The position numbers and the translations under genes are program-made. Positions 1-5,066 of a stretch of 5,066 nt of DNA are shown piece by piece (position 1 is the first letter of the stretch; each line of letters opens with the position of its first letter). The DNA lies in NCBI GenBank assembly GCA_900557255.1, contig USSA01000195.1, forward strand, positions 1 through 5,066. The letters run 5' to 3'. Below the pieces are notes generated by a model, which worked only from the letters and a program-made list of their open reading frames with translations, made no database searches and was not told the DNA's origin. This stretch comes from an uncultured Prevotella sp. (lineage in GTDB: Bacteria; Bacteroidota; Bacteroidia; Bacteroidales; Bacteroidaceae).

Positions 1-10
1 TCTTCTTTTT

Positions 11-32
11 ATGAGATAAAAACTTATCTCAT
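11..32. repeat. Perfect 9-bp inverted repeat with 4-nt loop
   Basis: ATGAGATAA (11-19) and TTATCTCAT (24-32) are exact reverse complements around AAAC. In minus-strand RNA the hairpin is followed by A residues, and on the plus strand the T-tract precedes it, so it is not a standard intrinsic terminator in either direction. Its role is unknown; an element end or a recombination or binding site is possible. Confidence 0.45.
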
Positions 33-41
33 TCTCAATCA

Positions 42-69
42 CTTATAAAAAATACGTACTTTCTATAAG
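42..69 (-). repeat. AU-rich inverted repeat overlapping the DUF4302 fragment stop
   Basis: The arms CTTATA (42-47) and TATAAG (64-69) flank a palindromic core around TACGTA (53-58). The two non-Watson-Crick positions (48/63 and 52/59) are A-C on the plus-strand transcript but G-U on the minus-strand transcript. Minus-strand RNA could therefore pair along the whole 28 bases, giving about 12 pairs once a four-base loop is allowed. The arm includes the TAG stop. There is no GC stem and no U-run after it, so a classical terminator is doubtful. It could be a weak 3'-end hairpin or part of an inserted element. Confidence 0.45.
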
Positions 70-299
70 GCAAACTTTATGGTGAAAACACATCCGCCAT
101 ACGACTGGTTCTCCTCTGGATAATATTCCAAGAGCCAGCCATTTTCTGCACTAGTAAACGCCTTATCTGCATTATCCATTGCATCTTGTACTCGCAAGGC
201 AGCATCCTTGTCGAAGATTTCCTCTTGATCTTTCAGACAAGACTGAAAGGCGAACATCGGCAAGAGGAGCAATATATATATGAATAGTTTCTTTTTCAT
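63..299 (-). CDS. DUF4302-like lipoprotein, N-terminal fragment (3'-truncated, probable pseudogene)
   Basis: The frame encodes 78 residues, while DUF4302 lipoproteins are usually several hundred long. It has a lipoprotein signal peptide (MKKKLFIYILLLLPMFAFQS, then Cys21). The stretch after it resembles the start of the DUF4302 domain: EEIFDKDAALRVQDAMDNAD (26-45), then TSAENGWLLEYYPEENQSYG (49-68), then VFTIKFAL. Homology runs to about IKF (74-76), then Ala-Leu and a TAG at 63-65. None of the three minus-strand frames in the remaining 62 bases continues the domain, so a single frameshift does not explain the stop. Replacement of the rest of the gene by unrelated DNA, or an assembly break, fits better. 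The position right after the HExxH lipoprotein is where DUF4302 genes commonly sit in this type of locus. DUF4302 function is unknown. The start is supported by the signal peptide, although its A/G-rich leader lies very close to the ATG. Confidence 0.78.
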   Translation of the reverse strand: MKKKLFIYILLLLPMFAFQSCLKDQEEIFDKDAALRVQDAMDNADKAFTSAENGWLLEYYPEENQSYGGCVFTIKFAL

Positions 300-300
300 A

Positions 301-308
301 TTCCTTTT
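301..308 (-). promoter_or_regulatory. A/G-rich leader before the DUF4302-like start (tight spacing)
   Basis: AAAAGGAA is followed by a single T before the ATG. The GG core is only four bases from the start, closer than for the two upstream genes, so translation initiation may be weaker or independent of a Shine-Dalgarno pairing. Confidence 0.4.
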
Positions 309-317
309 ATGTTAAAG

Positions 318-1214
318 TTATTTCACACTAATATCTGTCAAATCAACTTTGCCTGCAGCCAAATCTGCCTGACGACGAAGAATCGTATCACGGAGTTTGT
401 CCATATCAATACCCCAGGAATCCTTCATGTAGCGCTTAACGATATCAAGTTTGGCCTGCAGAAGAGGTGCACCGTTCTCTCCTGCCTCAGCCATCCATTC
501 ATCCCACAGCTCCTTAGAGTTGGTTACATATAAAGACATCATCTCTGCAAAATCCTCCGTATCAGAATGCTGAGCATAAGCAGAAATAAAGCCTCGTTCC
601 AAGTAACCCACATTAAAAGGTTCTTTACTCCAGGAATCTGCGACATAAGAATTACCGGTAATCAACTTAAACTCAGCAGAATATTCTTTAGTCTGATTCA
701 GGATATGGGTAAACTCATGATGAATCGTCTTAAAATAGTAATGGTTCAACGCAGCAGGACTACTCTTGTATGTATCCAGATAATTAACACCCGTCAGCAA
801 GATTTTCTTGCCGCTTTCTGCAGTACCTAAGATAATAGTACCATTGTTACGATACTCCCACTCACCGATGGTGAAAATCATCTTAGGGAAGTAGTTACGT
901 GTAAAATCGATACCGGCAACCTCATCATAAGATTCCAGACAGAGATATTTCACCAGATGTGCCATCTCGATGGCCTGGTTTAACTCTGCAGGAATGGTAT
1001 AATAGTTAGCATCGGTCTCTTTATACTCATAACGATACTTGAACTCCAGATTATACGGATTGACAAAATTGGCAGTGAGCCACTTGTCAAATTCATTGAC
1101 CTGCTTCTTATCTATCGTAATTACGCTCTCGGCATTCAAGTCATCTTCTGAACAGGAAACCAAGGCTGTACCTGTAGATACCGCAAGCAAAGCATATAAT
1201 AAATACTTTTTCAT
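318..1214 (-). CDS. SusCD-associated zinc metallohydrolase lipoprotein (HExxH; Peptidase_Mx1 / TIGR04549-like)
   Basis: A complete 298-residue lipoprotein matching the 'substrate import-associated zinc metallohydrolase' family found downstream of SusC/SusD pairs. The signal peptide MKKYLLYALLAVSTGTALVS leads to lipidated Cys21, then SEDD, an acidic motif resembling Bacteroidota surface-export signals. The metal site is HEFTHILNQ: His166, Glu167 as general base, and His170. Downstream, GFISAYAQHSDTEDFAEMMS (208-227) probably supplies the third ligand; Glu224 is the best guess, as in gluzincins. No second transmembrane segment is seen. A proteolytic role is inferred from HExxH and has not been established for this family as far as I know. 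It could act on substrate at the transporter or be a repurposed binding protein. The ATG is backed by the signal peptide and an AAGGAA leader five bases upstream. It sits 45 bases after SusD and 18 before the DUF4302 fragment, so it is probably cotranscribed. It looks intact, with all catalytic residues present. Confidence 0.92.
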   Translation of the reverse strand: MKKYLLYALLAVSTGTALVSCSEDDLNAESVITIDKKQVNEFDKWLTANFVNPYNLEFKYRYEYKETDANYYTIPAELNQAIEMAHLVKYLCLESYDEVAGIDFTRNYFPKMIFTIGEWEYRNNGTIILGTAESGKKILLTGVNYLDTYKSSPAALNHYYFKTIHHEFTHILNQTKEYSAEFKLITGNSYVADSWSKEPFNVGYLERGFISAYAQHSDTEDFAEMMSLYVTNSKELWDEWMAEAGENGAPLLQAKLDIVKRYMKDSWGIDMDKLRDTILRRQADLAAGKVDLTDISVK

Positions 1215-1217
1215 TTT

Positions 1218-1225
1218 CTTTCCTT
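1218..1225 (-). promoter_or_regulatory. Ribosome binding site for the zinc metallohydrolase gene
   Basis: AAGGAAAG precedes the ATG, with about five bases between AAGGAA and the start. It is the same A/G-rich core as before SusD. The 45-base spacer holds no convincing terminator or promoter. Confidence 0.5.
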
Positions 1226-1259
1226 ATTATTGTTAATAACTTGGTTCTTCCTCACTACA

Positions 1260-2885
1260 TTATTCTGTAGGAGTTGTAGCAGTTGTTGTTTTGCGTGGAT
1301 TAGCAGGGCAACCAGCATCTCGAACCTTCTGTGGTATCTGGATGGCACGGCGTTCATCATCCTTCGTCAAGACATCAGTCTTCACAGCTGGCAAACCATT
1401 TGCACTCATGGTACGACGAATGATTTCTATACCATATCTCTTGATATCAAACCAACGAAGACCACCCTCCATGGTTTCAATACGGCGGAAGTTTAGCATA
1501 CACTGAAGCATGCACTCCTGTGTGCTACCCTCAGCATCAATAGAGAACGCAGGATTCAGATGCTTCTTAATGGTAGAATTAATTCCCTTAGGATCATCAT
1601 CGGTAACCGTATAAGAATAAGGTATGTCCTTGTAGAATTCTGTGATGTTCTCTGGTGTAAGTACCATGTTGGTCTTCACCATATTCTGCATCCAGAGTGT
1701 CAGATCGGCTGCAGCCTCATCATACTTCTTCAGCATGATATAAGCCTCAGCACGGTTGAGCAAACATTCGTCTGTAGTAAATGTGGTAATCACTGTACGC
1801 TGATAACCTATCTGTGCCACAGGATCAGAAAACTCAAACTTATAAGGCATCTTCCAGAAGATAGTCTTATCAAGGTTGGTTGCAGAATATGTCTTCATGC
1901 CGGAATAGAAAGAAGCACTGCCCCAAATATTTCCAGCCTGACCATCCTCATGACTTGCAACATACGAACCATGAGCATATTTTGAGTAAACATCGTAAGG
2001 ACCAAAAGCCAAACCTAAGCTACTTACAGCCGTATTAAGCATAAGATTACAGTTTACACCTGCATCAATATACTGATTAGTAACAGCCACATAAGTCTGC
2101 GTCATACCAGCAATGGCTTTCCAGTCACGTAACATGGTCTTAGGCTGACTTCCCAGACACTTAGTGGCATATTCTACAGCCTTGTCCCACTTTTCATAAT
2201 ACAGGTAGAAACGGGTAGCAAAAGCATAGGCTGCACGAGTATTGAAATGATACTTAGGCACCTCCAGATGAGAATCACCTACCAAAGGTAAAGCCTCCTG
2301 AATATCCTTATCTATCTTTTCATAAGTTTCGGCTACAGTACCACGAGGAGTCTGTGCCATCAACTCACTCGAAGTCTTACTAATATACGGAATACCTGCA
2401 TCTTTCGTACTGGTCTGAGAGTTATAAGCCTTTGAGAAAAGGTTTACCAAAATAAAATGATTGTAAGCACGACAGAGCAAAGCTTCTGCCTTTTCTTCCT
2501 TCAGCGAAGTTGTGGTGGCACCACCCATCTCTTCAATACCATCAAGAGCCAGATTGGCATTGGCGATGGCATTATAGCTAGCCTCCCAATAATCCTCAGG
2601 AGAATCATTGTTACCCTCTGTTACATCCTCCCAGGCGTATACCTGATCAACGAAGCGGTCGGTATTAGGATTCGACTCTCCATAATTATCAGAATTATCA
2701 GACATAAGTTCTGTAACCAGCGCATATGTCTTGTCGGGATATGCTGAACTCAAGATGCTCTTTACCTTTTCTTCAGTGTCTATTGTCGTACGGTTGTCTG
2801 GCAATGTATCCAGGAAATCATCGCATGATGTAAACGATGCTCCCGCAGCAAGTACCATCAACACATATAATATTTTCTTCTTCAT
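1260..2885 (-). CDS. SusD/RagB-family nutrient-binding outer-membrane lipoprotein
   Basis: A complete 541-residue SusD/RagB lipoprotein, of usual family length. SusD proteins cap the SusC barrel on the cell surface and hand substrate into it. The N-terminus has a lipoprotein signal peptide (MKKKILYVLMVLAAG, lipobox FTSC with lipidated Cys21) followed by DDFLDTLPDN, a typical SusD opening. Residues about 90-240 hold the helical N-terminal SusD-like region: YWEASYNAIANANLALDGIE, then KAEALLCRAYNHFILVNLFS, then DAGIPYI, then YEKIDKDIQEALPLV. The C-terminal SusD domain shows LLNRAEAYIMLKKYDEAAAD (375-394), a TPR-like helix pair, and the signature LNFRRIETMEGGLRWFDIKR (464-483). It ends near RAIQIPQKV with a short Thr-rich tail. 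The ATG is supported by the signal peptide and by AAGGAAG eight bases upstream. It lies 21 bases after the SusC stop and 45 before the zinc lipoprotein, consistent with one operon. The substrate cannot be read from sequence. Confidence 0.97.
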   Translation of the reverse strand: MKKKILYVLMVLAAGASFTSCDDFLDTLPDNRTTIDTEEKVKSILSSAYPDKTYALVTELMSDNSDNYGESNPNTDRFVDQVYAWEDVTEGNNDSPEDYWEASYNAIANANLALDGIEEMGGATTTSLKEEKAEALLCRAYNHFILVNLFSKAYNSQTSTKDAGIPYISKTSSELMAQTPRGTVAETYEKIDKDIQEALPLVGDSHLEVPKYHFNTRAAYAFATRFYLYYEKWDKAVEYATKCLGSQPKTMLRDWKAIAGMTQTYVAVTNQYIDAGVNCNLMLNTAVSSLGLAFGPYDVYSKYAHGSYVASHEDGQAGNIWGSASFYSGMKTYSATNLDKTIFWKMPYKFEFSDPVAQIGYQRTVITTFTTDECLLNRAEAYIMLKKYDEAAADLTLWMQNMVKTNMVLTPENITEFYKDIPYSYTVTDDDPKGINSTIKKHLNPAFSIDAEGSTQECMLQCMLNFRRIETMEGGLRWFDIKRYGIEIIRRTMSANGLPAVKTDVLTKDDERRAIQIPQKVRDAGCPANPRKTTTATTPTE

Positions 2886-2893
2886 ACGTTTTT

Positions 2894-2900
2894 CTTCCTT
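2894..2900 (-). promoter_or_regulatory. Ribosome binding site for the SusD-like gene
   Basis: AAGGAAG lies eight bases before the SusD ATG, in the 21-base gap after the SusC stop. Spacing and sequence suit a Shine-Dalgarno-like leader and support the chosen start. No promoter could be recognised in the gap, so the gene would normally be read from the SusC transcript. Confidence 0.55.
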
Positions 2901-2906
2901 AAAAAA

Positions 2907-5003
2907 TTAAATACCCAAGTTCAATGTCATTGTAAACTGACGAGCCATAGGAACGGCAACACCACCCGTATTGAAGAATTCAGGATCCTGACCATTCAGC
3001 TTCTTATCAGCATAAATCAAGAAGAGGTTAGTACCCTGCAATTTCAATGACAGATTGCTTAATCTCAAAGCTGAAGCCCATGCCTTAGGGAATTCATAGC
3101 CCAAAGATATTTCCTTCATACGGATAAAATCGCCCTTAGCAATACGCTCTGTTGAATAGTTATATGCATTATAAGCATACTTCAAATTGGTATCCATCTT
3201 GTTCTGAGTCTTACTGGCGATAACAGGAACCGAAGTTCTGTTCTCGTCACCTGGCACTGCCCAACGATTCTTAAACTCCTTAGGAGTAGAAGTCAAATCA
3301 TCATATTCATTACTGAAAACAGGATCCAGACGAACTACATTACCAAACGAATAAGTAAGGAAGACATTCAATGTAAAACCTTTATATTTAAAGATATTAC
3401 CCAAACTACCTACATCGGTTGGATCTACACTACCCTCATACTTCAGATATTTCAAGTTCTCAGGATCTGATGACTGGAAATAGATGTCACTTACTGTAAC
3501 ATTACCATCCTGATTGATAAAGGTAGGAAGACCTTCCTTGTTCAAGCCCATAAACTGAATAGAGAACAAACTTCTGACAGGATAGCCCTCCTGAGCGAAA
3601 CCTGTACCAGAAACCAAGTCAATCATACGTTTACTTGTCTTCAAGTCTGTAACCTCATTATGAGTATGAGAGTAAATAAAGCTGGTTGACCATGTGAAGT
3701 CCTCTGTTTTGATATTGGTAGTATTCAAACTAAGTTCCAAACCACTAGACTTCATGGAAGCGATGTTACCATAACGCTGTACCTCTCCAGAAAGTCCCCA
3801 CGTATTGGCAAGACCAATCAAATCGTAGTTGTTACGCTTATACCAGTCAATTGCCAAATTGATACGGTTATTCAAGAAACCAGCCTCCAAGCCAATATTC
3901 AACTCATGCTTCTTCTCATAAGTCAGATCACTATTTGCAGCCTCTTTCTGATACAAAGCACTTTCCTTTACACCTGCAAAAGGACGCCAAGGAACAGTAC
4001 TGCCTATCACTGCAAGAGAATTGGTTACAGAAGGACGGTCACCAGTCAAAGAGTAAGAAGCCTTTAATGTCAAGTGAGACAAAGCTGGCTCAAGAGCCTT
4101 AAACCAACTCTCCTCATGAGCATTCCATGCACCGGAAATATTCCATGTAGGCATCCAGCGGGAAGAACGGCTCTTACCCAATCCATTGGTACCCTCATAA
4201 CGAACAGTACCATTCACTGTATACTTTCCTTTATAAGAATAGGTAGCATTGCCAAAGAAGGCTGCACTACGCTGGTGCTTATTTACCAAAGTATAATATT
4301 CAGAGTTATCCTCTACACCTTTTTTAAATACCTGATAAGCATAGTTGGCTATCTCTCCCATACTATACTGCATACCCCAACCACGGAACCATGTAGAATG
4401 ACGGTCGTTACTGTTGGTTTCCATACCACCATAGAAATTTACGATGTGATCTTCATTGAATACATCGTTATAACTGATGGCAGCACGCATATCCCATCCA
4501 AAAAGACGGTTGTCGGTGCGCTCATAAATACCACCATTAGGCAATACTGAGACTGGCAACGCATAAACATCATCTGGATCGGTATAAAGAAGATTATTAT
4601 TTTTACGGATAGTTGATGTAGCCATCGCACGATAAGCTAAAGCCTGGTTTGAACTATCCAAAATATAATGTTCCTGTGAAGTAGCAGAATATTTCACTGC
4701 ACCCAACAAAGAGAGTTCTACCTTCTTGATTGGCTTGTAGTTAACACGTCCCTGCAAACGGAAATCAGTAACATTCAAATCCATATAGTTACTTTCCAAC
4801 TCATGGAAGATATTGAAATCAGCATAGTTGCGGGTATAATACAGAGTAGGATCAAGCGCACGAGATGTGTTCAACGCATAAGAATATGGGTTGATATCGA
4901 AATCACGCTTTACCTCACCAGATACAGCATCAATAGAACTGCTCAATGTACCAGGAGCCTTCTGCTTACGATATGATGCATTACTGATCAAGTTCAAATT
5001 CAA
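2907..5003 (-). CDS. SusC/RagA-family TonB-linked outer-membrane protein, 5'-truncated (C-terminal barrel only)
   Basis: This is the beta-barrel part of a SusC/RagA TonB-dependent transporter, which in the intact family imports substrate across the outer membrane together with a SusD lipoprotein. The frame gives 698 residues from a TTG codon, against roughly 1000-1100 usual for the family. Family-like stretches include SLTGDRPS (318-325), GFLNNRINLAIDWYKRNNYD (375-394), GNIASMKSSGLELS (412-425), GNIFKYKGFTLNVFLTYSFG (535-554), LNGQDPEFF (669-677) and the terminal RQFTMTLNLGI, a normal barrel-closing strand. Signal peptide, CarboxypepD-like domain, TonB box and plug are all absent. The TTG is almost certainly not a real start: SusC-like sequence (ISDK) continues in frame upstream to about 5015, and the frame then runs to a TAA at 5052-5054. 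No ribosome binding site suits the TTG. SusD follows after 21 bases, the canonical order. As it stands it is probably a remnant or silent cassette. The family assignment is firm; the cause of truncation is inferred. Confidence 0.92.
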   Translation of the reverse strand: MNLNLISNASYRKQKAPGTLSSSIDAVSGEVKRDFDINPYSYALNTSRALDPTLYYTRNYADFNIFHELESNYMDLNVTDFRLQGRVNYKPIKKVELSLLGAVKYSATSQEHYILDSSNQALAYRAMATSTIRKNNNLLYTDPDDVYALPVSVLPNGGIYERTDNRLFGWDMRAAISYNDVFNEDHIVNFYGGMETNSNDRHSTWFRGWGMQYSMGEIANYAYQVFKKGVEDNSEYYTLVNKHQRSAAFFGNATYSYKGKYTVNGTVRYEGTNGLGKSRSSRWMPTWNISGAWNAHEESWFKALEPALSHLTLKASYSLTGDRPSVTNSLAVIGSTVPWRPFAGVKESALYQKEAANSDLTYEKKHELNIGLEAGFLNNRINLAIDWYKRNNYDLIGLANTWGLSGEVQRYGNIASMKSSGLELSLNTTNIKTEDFTWSTSFIYSHTHNEVTDLKTSKRMIDLVSGTGFAQEGYPVRSLFSIQFMGLNKEGLPTFINQDGNVTVSDIYFQSSDPENLKYLKYEGSVDPTDVGSLGNIFKYKGFTLNVFLTYSFGNVVRLDPVFSNEYDDLTSTPKEFKNRWAVPGDENRTSVPVIASKTQNKMDTNLKYAYNAYNYSTERIAKGDFIRMKEISLGYEFPKAWASALRLSNLSLKLQGTNLFLIYADKKLNGQDPEFFNTGGVAVPMARQFTMTLNLGI

Positions 5004-5016
5004 CTTATCTGAAATA

Positions 5017-5066
5017 TGAGTCCACTTTAAAAAGTGGTTTCGTTTAAAAGTTTAACATACATTCGT
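5017..5066. mobile_element. Possible insertion-sequence end (IS21-like repeats), cut by window edge
   Basis: The last 50 bases do not read as SusC in any minus-strand frame and begin TGAGTCCAC. They contain two similar blocks, TTTAAAAAGTG (5026-5036) and TTTAAAAGTT (5043-5052), a layout like the multiple terminal repeats of IS21-family elements. No transposase is in the window, so this is a suggestion from pattern only. A SusC recombination site or an assembly join remains possible. Confidence 0.3.
5022..5037. repeat. Palindrome CCACTTT-AA-AAAGTGG at the SusC truncation boundary
   Basis: CCACTTT (5022-5028) and AAAGTGG (5031-5037) are perfect 7-base inverted arms with a two-base centre. It lies just outside the point where SusC-like translation fades (about 5015-5018). 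A related TTTAAAAGTT copy lies 17 bases further right, which suggests a protein-binding repeat set rather than coding sequence. Confidence 0.5.

Noticed and set aside
11..32. Intrinsic terminator for the operon
   Set aside because: The stem is AT-only apart from two G-C pairs, and the sense-strand hairpin is followed by A residues rather than a U-run.
1224..1240. Small TTATT/AATAA inverted repeat in the SusD-hydrolase spacer
   Set aside because: Five pairs of pure A/T with a three-base loop are expected by chance, and it overlaps the ribosome binding region. It was not called a terminator.
1560..1985. 141-residue plus-strand open frame inside the SusD region
   Set aside because: Antisense to conserved SusD sequence, with no family resemblance. 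The same holds for the shorter plus-strand frames across 309-2747.
4074..4550. 158-residue plus-strand open frame inside the SusC region
   Set aside because: It is antisense to a clear SusC barrel and has no recognisable domain or ribosome binding site. It is a shadow of the real gene.
5001..5003. TTG as a true start for the SusC-like protein
   Set aside because: No leader matches, no signal peptide follows, and SusC-like residues continue upstream of it. It is only the first possible start after the in-frame stop.
60..5016. Matching terminal repeats of one element at both truncation points
   Set aside because: Both junctions share CTTAT followed by GAAA, but beyond about ten bases the two flanks differ, so a common element end is not supported.

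Overview
The window looks like a Bacteroidota chromosome fragment, most likely Prevotella/Segatella or a close relative. It carries one minus-strand gene train of the SusC/SusD type: TonB-linked outer-membrane porin, SusD-like lipoprotein, HExxH zinc-metallohydrolase lipoprotein, DUF4302-like lipoprotein. Spacers are 18 to 45 bases, base composition is AT-leaning, and A/G-rich AAGGAA leaders precede the three starts that are present. The genus call is an impression from sequence style; no marker gene is present.

Layout in transcription order (right to left): 5017-5066 does not read as SusC and has short repeats resembling an insertion-sequence end. 2907-5003 is the C-terminal ~700 residues of a SusC/RagA porin, without signal peptide, CarboxypepD-like domain or plug. 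1260-2885 is a complete SusD/RagB lipoprotein. 318-1214 is a complete putative zinc metallohydrolase lipoprotein with an HEFTH motif. 63-299 is the N-terminal 78 residues of a DUF4302-like lipoprotein that stops early. 1-62 is non-coding, with two AU-rich inverted repeats, one of which includes the DUF4302 stop codon.

In an intact locus, SusC and SusD would form a TonB-driven 'pedal-bin' importer. The zinc hydrolase and DUF4302 protein would sit on the same outer membrane as accessory lipoproteins. No glycoside hydrolase, sulfatase or sugar regulator is visible, so a peptide or protein substrate (compare RagAB) is as plausible as a glycan; this is inference.

The oddest aspect is that the two middle genes are intact while both outer genes are cut at abrupt homology boundaries, each within about 50 to 65 bases of a window edge. 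A mobile element flanking the locus, a silent or invertible SusC cassette, or an assembly break in repeats would all fit. No wholly new system is evident; the gene set is a recognised but functionally unresolved SusCD accessory-lipoprotein type.
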